The notes beneath the pieces were generated by a model. It was given only the letters and a program-made list of their open reading frames with translations. It had not been told where the DNA came from and did not search any database. Source: Cymbidium sinense (taxonomy: Eukaryota; Streptophyta; Magnoliopsida; Asparagales; Orchidaceae). Taken from it: a stretch of DNA of 64,000 bases. Below are positions 36,011 through 47,940 of the stretch, piece after piece. Made by a program: the position numbers and the translations under genes. The stretch is from NCBI GenBank assembly GCA_021442155.1, contig CM038228.1, positions 13,371,179-13,435,178 of the forward strand. Direction: 5' to 3'. Each line of letters begins with the position of its first letter. The stretch's first letter is position 1.

Positions 36011-38130
36011 AGCCCATACATGAATTATAAAGATAAAGCACTACCTTAATATGTTTAAGCTATAAACACATGTGTGCCCTACATAATATTTATAGCTAAT
36101 GTTAATTCAAATTTTCAATTTATAATTTGGAAAATAGCTTTGAAACTTATTAGTGATAATAGCCACACATACAATAGGATTAATCCAACACATGCAAGCT
36201 TTACATAAATATATTCATTTGATTATTTGATTTGAAATATGAGTACATGATGCAAATGGCATACAAATTTATAATATTTGAAAAGGAATAATTGAATATT
36301 TTAACATAATTCGTTTGACTACATTAATTTCTAAGGACCATCAAGTTGAATAAAATCACTTAAGAAAAACCAAAGCTTGTTATGAAATTTAATTTTGAAT
36401 TTGACTCATCAAACTCAAACAAGAGAAAGTAACAAATTTGTTGTTTTTATCCCATCCCATGTTGATGATTTAATATGTTTAAGGAGAAATAATTAGATAG
36501 ATTTTATGAAATAATTAAGTAAGAATCATCAAGCAATTCATTTAATTACCCTTTCCTATGTTTCTTTAACTTAATTAATCATTTAATTATGAGCTTCCAA
36601 TGATATGCAAATGGAAATCAATGCAATTAGAGACTAATGCAATGAAGCTCGTAATTAAGTATTAATTAAATTAAAGAATCTAATTAAGTACTTATATGAT
36701 TTTTTTACACCCATGAGTTAATTATAATTTCCTTAAGGGTCTTTATGTTATTGAACACATAAAGAGGAACCCACAAATTTAATTGAATTATCTAAAGCTA
36801 TTATTTTTTTTAAACCCTCCTATATGAAATGAATTTAGAGAAATAATTAGGGAGGAGATCTTAACCATTCCCCTTTATCATTCTACTATTAACAATGCTT
36901 AATCAAGTTTAATTAATTAATTTTTACTATTTGCAATTTTAAAAAATTATTAAATCACTTAATGAGGGTTATTAGGGTTTGAATTTAAAATTCCCCTAGC
37001 CAATCAATCTCAAGAGAATTATTGGTGGTAAAAGACATCCATTAAATCAACATTCCAAATTGGAGATCAATTGGCCAAGTAATTAGGGCTTAATTAAGCT
37101 AATTAAAAAAATTTAAAGCCTAATTAAGCTCTAATCACTATTCAAACCATATGAAAATCATTTTTATTGAAATCTCCTCTATTTACCCTTTCCAAAATAA
37201 GTTTATTTTCATTTTTATGATTTTTTATAATTATTTATGAATTTTTGAAGTTCTAAGTAATTAATTGCATTTTTACTTTAATTGAACCCTAATCCCATCA
37301 GTGTCATGTGGGAGCTGACGTTGCAACACTTTCCACATGGCATCGTGGTATTGGCCACTTAAATATCCGATGCAATGTGCTGAGTCAACAACGGTGGATG
37401 CACTTTCGTCCCCTCCGTCCAATCTTAGATCAAACTTTGGGGATTAATCATGTGGTTCTTATGGGATAAAATTGAATAAATCTAATTGGATTAATCACAT
37501 CCATCAATTCTAATCACACGAAATGGAAGGCGGATGATCCTTCATCCTCTAAGCAAAGGAAGACTGACACCGTCCACCTTCCTCCACTCGATCTGAGCTT
37601 GCTGGAACTCTTAAGGAGTCAGGATAGACTTCGAAACCTCCAAGGGATAGATCTAAGGAGATCCTATGATGATAACCACACAAAATTATAAAATCTTTTA
37701 TAAAACACCAACTCCTAATAGATTTTCTATGGCTTGCTAGAGTTTATCTCGATAGATCTCAAGACCGCGATCCAATGATTAAGGATGCTTCATCTTGAAG
37801 AGAAGAAGCTTTGTTTAGAAGCTCTCGACTGACCTCCCGTCGATAGCTTTATGGACCAAAGTCACTTGAAATGTCACCGGAGTTAGTTTGTGGTCTACAG
37901 TGCTCGAATCGATCAGGAATTGATTAGTTTCACCTTGATGGAGCTTGGGGAAGGTCTAGTTGAAGTTAATTTAGATTTGGTTGAGTTTAAGTGGAGTTGG
38001 ATGGAGTGGAGGCTCAATTTAGCTTGTTGCCGATGATGGGGAGCTCATGGGAGGTCGGAAAGGCACTGGGAAAGCTTGACTCGACTCTCTGAAGCTCTTT
38101 GGATGATTGTCTTTTGTGTTGGAATGAGAT

Positions 38131-38153
38131 GGGGAGGAGTATACTCTCCTCCT
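38131..38153. promoter_or_regulatory. TATA-centred palindrome, copy 4
   Basis: GGAGTATACTC sits at the centre, with GGGGAG-type and CTCCTC-type arms that pair apart from a two-base bulge. The arm sequence differs from copies 1-3 but keeps complementarity. Confidence 0.5.
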
Positions 38154-38499
38154 CATAAAATTGGGTGGTGGGGATTGGATCTAGGTTTGGTAGATGTCCG
38201 ATCGCAGCGGATGTGATGACATTGCTGAGGTGGAGCTCCTTGAGTGGCTGAGTGAAGGAAATGGGCTGGCAAGGGGTTGAGGTGGAGTGTCCATTCTCCC
38301 CAAGATGAGCAAATCAAATGGCTTGGGTTAGCTCACCTCCTTTGACCCACGACTAATCCAATCAACTTTGGGTCAGGTTAGTCAATGGGTTAGAGGTCCA
38401 AATCAAGCTTTCGGTGGCTGCTAAGGGCAAAGGGGTAGGTGAGACCATCCAAATGGGGATTTTATCCCATTTGAAGGGCTTTACCCAATGGGTTTAGGC

Positions 38500-39540
38500 T
38501 AATTAGGGTTTGAAATGGGTTGGGTTTGATTTGGGCTAACCCATAGTGACCCAAGGATGGGTCATGCCAAGTTTGGTTGGGTTTGGAGTTGGATTGAATG
38601 GGTTTGGCTCAATTTGACCCCACATAAGTTAAATTGGGTCAAACTAAGAGTTGGATTATGTTCAAATGATGATTTGGGATGTTTAGGTTCAATTGGTTTG
38701 ATTTAATTTCAAGTGGATTTGAATTTGTCTCATATGAGTTCATATGAGTCAAATAGGCTAAGTTGACCAATTTGGTCAAATTGACTAAGTTAGTTTGGGT
38801 TAGGGGTGTGTTTAGGTTCAATTGATGATTTGGAGATGATTGTAGTTTTGATTGCAATTAATTTAGATTTAAGAATAATTTAACTAATTTGTCCCTTTAG
38901 GTCAACTTGGGCTAAATGGGTCAATTGGGTTGACTTTGTCAAATTGGGTTCAATCAAGGGCTTGATCATGTTCAATAATCAATTCATGATTGATTTGATC
39001 CATTAGTTTCAATCAATTTCAATTGGATTAAGGTTTGGCCCAATTTGGCCTTTTAGGTCAAATTGGGTCAGCTTGGGTCAAGAGCCCAAGTTGGCTTGAT
39101 TGATGGTTGAATCATATTCAAGGATCAATTTATGGTTGGTAGGAATTATTGGTTTCAATTGATTTGGTTTAGAATAGAGTTTGGTTCGATTTGGTTCATA
39201 TGGGCTAATTGGGTCAACTTCAGTCAAGTGATCAAATTAGCTTAGTTTGGCCCAATTGATTATAATTGGACAATCAAGGGTGATCAACAATCATTGTAGA
39301 AGAGATTGGGGTTGGTTCAATTCAATTTGGGTTGGATTGGAGTTTGGATCAAATGAATCCTTCAGGTCACTTTGGGTCAAGTGAACCAAATGGGTCAATT
39401 TGAGTCAGATTAGGTTTAAATGAGTTTGATAATTAATTTAGGATTGATTGATGGCTTTGATTTCAATTGATTTGGATTTAATTGGTTTTGGCTCAAGTAG
39501 ACCCTTTAGGTCAAATGGGCTAAGTTAGGTTGATTGAATT
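38500..39540. repeat. TTGAC/GTCAA-rich block, copy 4
   Basis: Dense GGTCAA and TTGACC words. The 16-bp palindrome of copies 2, 3 and 5 appears here with one extra T (near 38763-38779). Confidence 0.6.
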
Positions 39541-40010
39541 GGTTTAGTTGGTTTGATTTTGATTTTAGGTTTTTGAAGAATTTGAAATGATGTATTGAAT
39601 GGTTGAAATGCTTTTATGAAAACTAATTAGGTTTGGCTTAATTAAAGGGGTTTTGGGTTGAGTTCATAGGATTTGATGATAGGATTAAGATGTGAATGAG
39701 TTCAAATCATTTTGGCTTGGAGCTTTGAAATGAAATGAAATGCAATTGGGGTCTGATTAAATTGATTTGAAATTGGTTTTGCATGAGTGGATAGGCATAG
39801 GTTGTGGGTTAGGCCATAGGATAGGTAGGTTCTCTATTTATCCTAAGGTATAGCCTAAACCTATGGTATACTTTTCTAAGTCTCTAGGTTTGGGTTTAAA
39901 GTTCACCTAGTCATTAGAAGTGTCCTATGGCTAGAGAAATCCTAATACTTATAAGACTCCTAAGTCTAAGAAAGGATGAGTCGATCCTCACTCTAAAAGT
40001 GAGGTCAACA

Positions 40011-40015
40011 CCTTA
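40011..40015. repeat. Target site duplication, right of copy 4
   Basis: CCTTA directly after GAGGTCAACA. Same as 33055-33059. Confidence 0.85.
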
Positions 40016-41239
40016 ATATCTATCTTTTCACTCATTTTGATTAACTATTAGCACATAAAAAAGCATCAAACCAACATAGTTATTTTCAAGTATTAGAGGA
40101 AACCAAGAGAATTCCTCTTTTTTGTATTAATTTCTACAGAACTTGCACCATCATACTTAATCAAATTAAAAACTGCATACATGATGAGTAGAAGCTCTGA
40201 AAGAGCTTTTCTAGAAGGAGAAAGAATGGCAATGGACTGAGGATTGGCAAGCAAGATCTAAGATACCTTAAGCAAGGTGATTTTGATGTTCATGATTAGA
40301 TAAAAAGGCAAGCAAAATCTAAGAATAGTCCACAAGATTGGCTGCAGGATTGGGAAGGAAGAATTTTGTACTCCATTAGATTTAAAAGCAACAAATTATC
40401 ATGGTTCTAGGTGTCTTTGTCTCCATCAGGTTGATTCAAGTATTTATCGAAAATCATCTACTTTAGTATCATTTGCATATATGATTTTAAATAAACCCAT
40501 AGTTATAAATCTAGTTTATGTTTGTATGAATAAGCCTACAACATGTACAATAAAATAGTTAAATTTCAACATTAAAATTCCATTTCTATGAATACCACAA
40601 AAATGTTCATTCCCAACTAAGTTGAAAAAACAAAAAAAATGGATGGTAAACACCTCTTAGAACCAAAATAATTGAGTTTAATGTTCATTAATATGCTCAT
40701 TTAAGCTTATACAAAACAACAAATCAGAATAGCAAAAAATACAAACTTTTCTTTCTATAAATGCTCATCTATAATTCATTCATATATGAGATTTGCATCA
40801 AAATAATAAAAAATATAAAACTCAAAATAACATTTTACTAATCAAAAGTTACATCACAATCTTGTGTTTCATTTACACCATTATCATGTATAATAGGAAG
40901 TTTTGCTCATATTTCAACTGTGTTGTAAACATTCTTTAAGGAGCCTACACTTACTTCGACTGGGGGGCATTGAGTCTAAAAATTGACTTATGGGCTTTTG
41001 CATGTGCTTTGATAAGCTGCACCTTCCACATTTGTGAACACTTTTTGTTATGTAGTTTTTGCATTATAGAAAACATTTTATTCTTTATTTTTTGGGTCGA
41101 CCTCTAGGTCATAATGTGTTTGGAACTCTAATATCCACACCATCATAAAAAAAGTCCACTTTTCTTTTCCAGGAAGAGTTGTTATTATCAACTTTGGTTA
41201 AAAGTAATAAGTATGTAATTGAAATATAAAACTTGCAAT
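40016..41239. other. Mutator interior downstream of the transposase
   Basis: AT-rich DNA without a recognisable domain. By position it is the 3' end region of the transposase gene and the intergenic part of the Mutator element. Confidence 0.4.
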
Positions 41240-43085
41240 TACCTTACAACATGGTAGTGGTCATCAACTTAGGTGTGCCATAATGGGTGCTCTTTGGTCC
41301 CCAGTAATGTAACTGCATGGATACAAGAAAATCTAGTTACTTGCCAAAAATTTTAAGTGCTTTCTTTTTTTTATTATATCTACTTCTTCCCTTCCATGAT
41401 GTCCTTCAATCTTTCCCTTAAGTGAGATGCCTGATAATGAAATTTTCTTTTCTTGTATTGATTTATCTGATGTGTTCTTCAATAAATGGCACCAAATGTC
41501 CCTCTAGTTGCTCCATAAGCATACCTCTTAGCATGTCCACCAAATCAACAACTAGTTTTCTTCTAACTTTTCCAATCCATGAATAAAATGATTTTGCCAT
41601 ATTATTTGTATTATATTTATTTTTTATATCAACTAAAAATTTTGATTTCGACCACTTATATGACAATGACACTAGATAGGAGTGTATTTGGAGACTGATA
41701 TTAAATATTTATCCCTTCTTTTTTTCAATCTCATGTTTTGTATATGCATTAGCAACGGTCCATACTAAACTTCTGAGCTTATGGCAGTCACTATAGAAGA
41801 TTTTTTTAAACTTTTACCATAAATGTCTTATACCTACCCAACACTTCGTAATTGGAAAGATAAGCTTGATGGAATCACACAAACCTTTCTCCATATCTAA
41901 AATAAAGGCTAAGGTATCTACCTCTCATGCAAATGACTCTTCTAAATTTGTTAGGAACCACTCCCAAGTCTTCTTGATTCAATCTCAATCATGACAAAAG
42001 CAATTATAAAAAAGACCATTATTACCATCTAGAGAGTTTGCGGATGGTACCAACCTTAAATATTTTGATTTCATGTGGCATGTATCTAAGCCTATTAGAG
42101 GCCTACACCCAGCCAAAAATCCATCAACACACCCTGAAGCTTACATAAAATCTCTTGAATGAATAATCAACCATGTCATATACATATGTGATATGTGAAC
42201 CTAGATTTTTACTAATGAGATTTGATCGAAGTGTCGGCACCCACTTATAATTCTCATCAATTGCTCTGAATACAAGATCTTGAGCTAGTTCTCCAGATCA
42301 CCACAATTGCATATAAAGTAATCTGTAAGCATTTTCTAAGCTATTATTGATCAGCTTTGGTGGTATGTTTGGATTCTTCATTACAATATCTTCTATTTGA
42401 CAAGCCACCCAACTGGATGTTGCTTGTTTATTTCCAATTGATTGAACCCTAGACATATATGTGTACTTTCTAACTTTCTCATTTGGAATATATGATCATC
42501 AGTATACAAAACTGCTCTTATTCTTCATGGCATTCTCGATGTGCACAAATGGCTATAACTTGAGTTTTATCACTCACTTTAATCTTCACCTCAAAATTTG
42601 TTATTATTACTTCATTGCGCTTTCTTAAAGCTCATAGCATCTTTAAAACATAAATCCAATGATAGAGCGCCATCTTCTTGTGTTTCACTACTAAAAAATC
42701 CATCATTTAATGGATCAACTCTCACATCATCCCTAATTTGTGTATTTATTGAACATATAGCACCATCACCATCAACTTCTTCATCATGTATTAAAACCAT
42801 AACTTCAACATGGTGAAGTTTAGATCATCATCACTACTAATAAGTTTGTACTCTTTAGGTGACGTCCCATAAAATTGATAATGCAATTCAAAATCATGAT
42901 CTCTCAACCAATGGCAAATTAACATAACGTTGTCTCTATGCACAAATACACAGAGTAAATCTTTGTCAAGCTTCAAAGTCTTCTATTTTCCACCTTCATA
43001 TTTCTTTCTATTCTGATTTCTTGCTTTAATCCAATATCTACCAAATTTTAAGACAATGCAATATTGATTCTCGTGCATCATGCCA
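41240..43085 (-). pseudogene. Mutator-like (MuDR) transposase, decayed
   Basis: Domains follow the mudrA order on the minus strand. First is an N-terminal part with MHENQYCIVLKFGRYWIKAR (about 43020-43085) and a following frame with GTSPKEYKLISSDDDL (42791-42976). Next are an acidic stretch (42612-42800) and NKQATSSWVACQIEDIV with NPNIPPKLI (about 42340-42435). The catalytic-domain blocks GCRPLIGLDTCHMKSKYL (Asp at 42084-42086), WEWFLTNLEESF and LDMEKGLCDSIKLIFP (Asp at 41894-41896) follow. Then come NNMAKSFYSWI with MLRGMLMEQ (41463-41672), and a SWIM-like SCIHAV (41311-41328) with VDDHYHVV. Several stops and frameshifts are present, and relatives usually have Glu where NNMAK has Lys. The family call is firm; the start and introns are not resolved. 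Confidence 0.85.
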
Positions 43086-43539
43086 AAACCTACACATAAT
43101 TATAAATTATGCAAGCAAAAATAAGAAAAAAAAATTGACAGGAAAAAAATGTCATATAAATAATAAACTACATAATTTTATACTTTGCACCAACAAGAGA
43201 ATCTTTGATTCACACTTTGTTATAACCTCACTTTCCAGGCCTAAAATGTTAATTGAAAAAAAAAAGTTTTTAAATAAAAAAATATTATAGAGGAAGTGCA
43301 ACACTATCGATATAGCTATAAAATTTTATTTATACCACTTTCTAAGACAAAAAAAAGTTTACTGCTATAATCAAACTACTATACTTCATTTTATGTTTTC
43401 TCGTTAAAAATATAATAAATCCAAAATATTGCTACAGTTTATCAAAAATAGCTTTTATTGCTTTTTTTGGTTTATAAGGAAAATGCTTTTTTTCTAACTA
43501 GGAATCAATTTCCATTATTTGCATCGTAGCTGTTTTAAA

Positions 43540-43847
43540 GAATACTAGAGCTAACTTCTAAAAAAATTATGGAACAACCACTATCTTCAGATCTCACATG
43601 AAAAATCTTAACGATGAAAGAAGAGAAATTTCCTTCTCATGTTGAAGTAGCTGTGAGAAGCCACTGTGAGACACTAGCATAGAGCTATGAGAGAAAAGGA
43701 TTCGTAGAGAGGGAGAAGAAAATGCCCAAAACAAGAGTTTTCGTATCCCAGTTTTGACGAAATGGTATTTTAGAGTAACAAAAATAGTTTAGGGTGGCAT
43801 ATGAGTAATATTTATATTTTGTATGTTAAGCGGTATGTAAAAACCCC
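43540..43847 (-). repeat. Right terminal inverted repeat of the Mutator element
   Basis: Reading inward on the minus strand it begins GGGGTTTTTACATACC (43832-43847). It passes an outer part absent from the left end, then matches 31617-31815 down to about 43540. It lies upstream of the transposase and so would carry its promoter and leader, as the terminal repeats of MuDR do. Confidence 0.72.
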
Positions 43848-44915
43848 AAACTATTAATATTATATATCTAACACTAAAATCTAAATATTTACTTTTCTAT
43901 CACATAAATCTCTCTTCACTCCTCAAATCTACCAATCCATTAAACCCCATTCTGCTCCACGCTTCATTCATTGCAACCCACAATCCTCGTTCATTACAAG
44001 ACTACAATCTATTAAGATTTTTTGGAGACGCTAAAATAGAGAAATCAGCTTCACATCTCAAATCCTTCTACACTTTCATGTATTTTCATTTCAAACCCTA
44101 TTTTTCTTTACTTACTTTGTTATTGATGAGAGTTTTATGTATGTGCCTCTTTCCTGTGGACTATGATGTTTGATTTATACTTCACTATGCTATAGAAGTA
44201 AAAAGATCAAAAATCTGCTTCTTGTAGAAACAACAGATGGATTGAAACAAATAAATAATGTTTAATTGTTGGTGACCTAATCTTGTGCATAAGACAAAAA
44301 TGCTTCATCAAAATAGGATAGAACATTAAAGAGCTAATTTTTCACAAGATGAGCATGCCCAATTTTAAAATAAATGGAACCACAAGCACCCAGGCTAGAT
44401 TTATGAAACCAATTTTGTTTCTTACAAAATTTTATTTTGCCAGATTTTGAATATAAAATATTATCAGCTTCATTGAAACAATTTTTTAAATTCAAAATTT
44501 TGAAAACCTAACAATCTCATTTTCCTTTACTTGCCATTGATTTTATTAAATCTTTCTTCAATATGGTTAATATGTCATTGAAAATCCCCTAGTTCAAGCA
44601 TAAATCTTAATGTATGTGTTATTGTGCATCTTTTAAAATCAAAATTTAAATCTTTCAAACTCTATTTTGGTTATCATAGAGTTGACATAAATATCTCGAT
44701 GAGATCAAAAGCAACCCAATCTTGAGTGTAGACTAGCCTAGATCAAGCACTTAAAATATAATTAAAATTTTGGGATGTCATTCGAAACCCTGAATAGCTT
44801 TTAAATATGATATGTTTTTAGTCAAATTTTAGCATCTCGATGAGATGAATCTAACGAGTCCAAGATCTCTTAATTCTGATTTTATTTGGGCATTCAATTG
44901 CTTAAAATATATCTA
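43848..44915. other. Unassigned AT-rich sequence between Mutator and copy 5
   Basis: No coding signal. A short phrase ATCTCGATGAGAT occurs twice (about 44693 and 44834), which suggests another old repeat, but I cannot classify it. Confidence 0.4.
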
Positions 44916-47499
44916 TGTGGTGTTTGTTTTCGATAATGTGTATGGGGGATACCACGTAGATCTGAGGGTGTACTTATCGAGGTGATCAGATATAACATTA
45001 AGGAATGGTGCATTATCTCGAAAGATAGAAATCACCACCCTATAATGGACCTAATCACATAATAAGGACTCCTAAGGCAAGATGGGTCTTTGAATATACC
45101 AAAGATTTTTCTCCTACTTTACATGGATAAATAAAGCATGGTTTATTTAAACCGAGTTCTAAAGTTCCCTATGGGGGAAATCCCCCATAGTTAATTACAT
45201 CTTAAGGAAGGTGAGTTCCTTAGGAATACTCTCGATTAAAGTAGATAATTATTGTCTCCAAAGATTTCAAAGATAGGACTATCAATAAATTGGTTATGTT
45301 TGAAAAATTAATTGGGATAGATCAAAAAGGAGAGACTTTTTATCGAAACCAAAGGGAGATGAGTAGGGAATGCTCATGATACTAGAAACTTAGTGAGCAT
45401 TCCAATCTATTATATGGTTGGGCTTTATATATTTAAAATTGAAGAGAATTATGTATTTGAGTTGAAATTTATTAGAAAGCTAGGACTTATAATCCCGTAA
45501 TACAATATTATGGAAATGCCTAAGAGGTGAGGACTTATGATTATAACCTGAAGGAAAATAACAACCTCATATCCTAAATCTAGGGAGCTTTAACTAGGGC
45601 CAAAACACATCCTAAATCTAAGAAAAGATGGGTATATGGTTTACCTCCATAAGAGAGGGTAAACCATCGGACTGCTAAACTTATAACTGTTTGGAGTGGC
45701 AGTCAACTAACTCTTTCTACGTTGTAAAACCATGTGGTCAAGTCATATGTTTTGCAAGATGGTTAGATGTTATTTTAAAAATAAATTAAAGTTATTAAAT
45801 CCACTCTCTAAGAGATTAGAGCATGAGTGATATGAATTATGACTTAGTCTAATGTAAATCTTTTCTATTTTTATTTGATTTTGGACTCTTCATTTTGACA
45901 AAGGCTATAAGATTTTTATATGTCTAAATACATGATGAAATGAGATTATTGGCTAAATCATAGAGAAAGAGGTTTTTCCACCATGGGGAGACCTTCAAAG
46001 GTCAAGCCTTTCTCTGTCATACAAGGATGGAAACCCTCTCTTAGTAAAAGTGAAACAAGATGACATGCATGATATTAAGCATGCAACATCCATCTAAGGG
46101 GTTGCTAAATTTTTTAATTATCTTGATTTAATACTTAGGCTTTAAATGAGGTTATAAGTTATTTAGAAAATTAGTTATGAGTTATAGTTAGGGTAGAAAG
46201 TTTATTTTTTCCTAAGAGCCTAATCGAATCCAGCCACATATTAAATCACCATATATGAAGAAACTAAAAAAAGGTATTTCATTTTGCTTGCACAATTGTA
46301 AACAAAACATCAAATAATTTATAAACCCAACATAAAAGAATAACAGGCCGATGCAGTCGGGTACTACCGTACAACCTAAAAAGAGAAATGAGTAGCCGAG
46401 CTCTACCCTTATACATCTCGGTATATGAAAGAATAATTACAAATTTATAAATGAATAAATGCTATAGGGGGTCTTCATATTTTCATTCTTCATGTCTACT
46501 TCATTCCTCCTTTGGATTTGGTTACTTCAAAGGCATCACGGGGGTCTCCTAGGACAAAGCCTTCTAGCCTCTGCTTATCCTAATCCCCCATAATATTAAT
46601 TCTAATTCTTAATGTAAAATTACATTAAAAGTCAGAAAAGTAAATCTAACTACACTTACAAGACAAGTGTTAGCTAAACACACCATACAACCTAAGCAGT
46701 TATATGATAATTTGGACTTAGTACCCTACACATGGGTAACCAAGTCCACATATCCTAATTTAAATTATGCTTAGGGGTTAAGTAACCTCTAAAAAAGAGC
46801 ATTAATATTTATTTTAAGCACCCCTTAAACACAATCTCTTGCAGAAAGCATAATTAGGCTAATCATGGCCTAACATCTAGCCTACGAAGCATACATCCTA
46901 ACATCTAGTCTATAATAATACATCAAAAAAACCAAACATACATCAAACCATGCACGGTCCTAACATAAGGCTAAAAGTGGTGACTTAATTCTACGGTGTG
47001 TGTATTAAGCCTTGTGTGGTATGCCTTAACTAGGCTTTGTTATAATTTTCTAAATAAGAAATGATTTAACTTGAATGATTGTTTCACTTTAAATGATTTA
47101 GTTAATTTAGAAATTTTTACTTAATATTTTCTTTTATTTCATTTGGCTTACACTTAACAACTAAGTGTTATAAAGAGGAGAAAAGTGAGGATCATTCTCT
47201 TTTATCCCTATCTTAGGTCATATCTAAAGAAAATTAATTAAATGAATTCTCTTTAATGACTGGCTTATTACATATTTTAATTAGTTGTAGGTTTAGGTTC
47301 ACTTTAAATATTCTCATTCAATAAGGAAGACACCTTAAGATTAATTGGAGTTAATTACTATCACACAACACATGTTTGTTCATTTCCTTCTATCATATGT
47401 AGCATGCATATGATTAAGTCCTAAACATACCTATACATGCAATATGTTTTTGGCACACTTAAATGGAAGATGCATAAATGGTTTTTATAGAAAAAGAGG

Positions 47500-47940
47500 A
47501 TTCTCATTCATTAGCTAAATACACATTCAAATGTATGAAAATTCTAAGCAAGTACTTCACCATTGTTTGACTAGGAGAATGAGGTAGGAACCTCCTCGGG
47601 GCTACTTAAAGCCGTGAGTCCTCGAGTGTCCAGACTAGTTATACATGCTATTCTTAAATACATATGGATGTATAGACAGCTATAAGAATAGAGAATCATG
47701 CAAAAAATTGTTTTTTGAATTAAATTATACATATGAAATAATGTGAGATTTTCATTCATTAGCTAAATGCACACACAAGTGTATAAAAGTTATTAGTAAG
47801 TACTTTGCCATTGTTTGACCAGAGGAATGAAGTAGAAACCTCCTTGGGGCTACTTAAAGCTATGCATCCCCGGGTGTCAGACTGGTTATACCGCTATTCT
47901 TAAATACTTATGAGTGTACAAACAACTATAAGGATGGAAA
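47500..47940. repeat. Local duplication inside copy 5
   Basis: Two versions (about 47500-47700 and 47750-47940) of a block with TTCATTAGCTAAA, GGGGCTACTTAAAGC and GTGTCCAGACT-like words. The same duplication occurs in copy 4 at 35640-36010. Confidence 0.75.

Larger units (their letters stand above)
33060..40010 (+). mobile_element. Giant solo LTR, copy 4 (complete, with target duplication)
   Basis: Begins TGTGGTGTTT at 33060 and ends GAGGTCAACA at 40010, so it has TG...CA ends, and is flanked by CCTTA on both sides. Length is 6,951 bp with no coding region. Interior landmarks match the other copies: a head block (33090-34390), the CCACCATACACCC region near 34525, the AT-rich half, a GC-richer block (37290-38300), a TATA palindrome near 38142 and a GTCAA block (38500-39540). 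The tandem array of about 175 bp is absent. Everything visible fits a solo LTR left by recombination between two LTRs, here landed inside a Mutator element. Confidence 0.85.
31617..43847. mobile_element. MuDR-like Mutator transposon split by copy 4
   Basis: Two segments, 31617-33059 and 40016-43847, become contiguous when copy 4 and one CCTTA duplication are removed, giving about 5.3 kb. Inverted terminal repeats lie at 31617-31815 and 43540-43847. A Mutator transposase runs inward on the minus strand from the right end. A GRF zinc finger ORF runs inward on the plus strand from the left end. This convergent two-gene plan with long terminal repeats is that of MuDR (mudrA/mudrB), but a GRF protein is not the known mudrB product. 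Both genes are broken. The outermost part of the left terminal repeat is missing, so a 9-bp target duplication cannot be checked. Confidence 0.72.

Noticed and set aside
33060..40010. The unit as a whole non-coding element (LARD) with its own short LTRs
   Set aside because: I could not find repeated ends inside the unit, nor a primer site and purine tract in the right places. TG...CA ends with a 5-bp duplication fit a solo LTR better, but the LARD option is not fully excluded.
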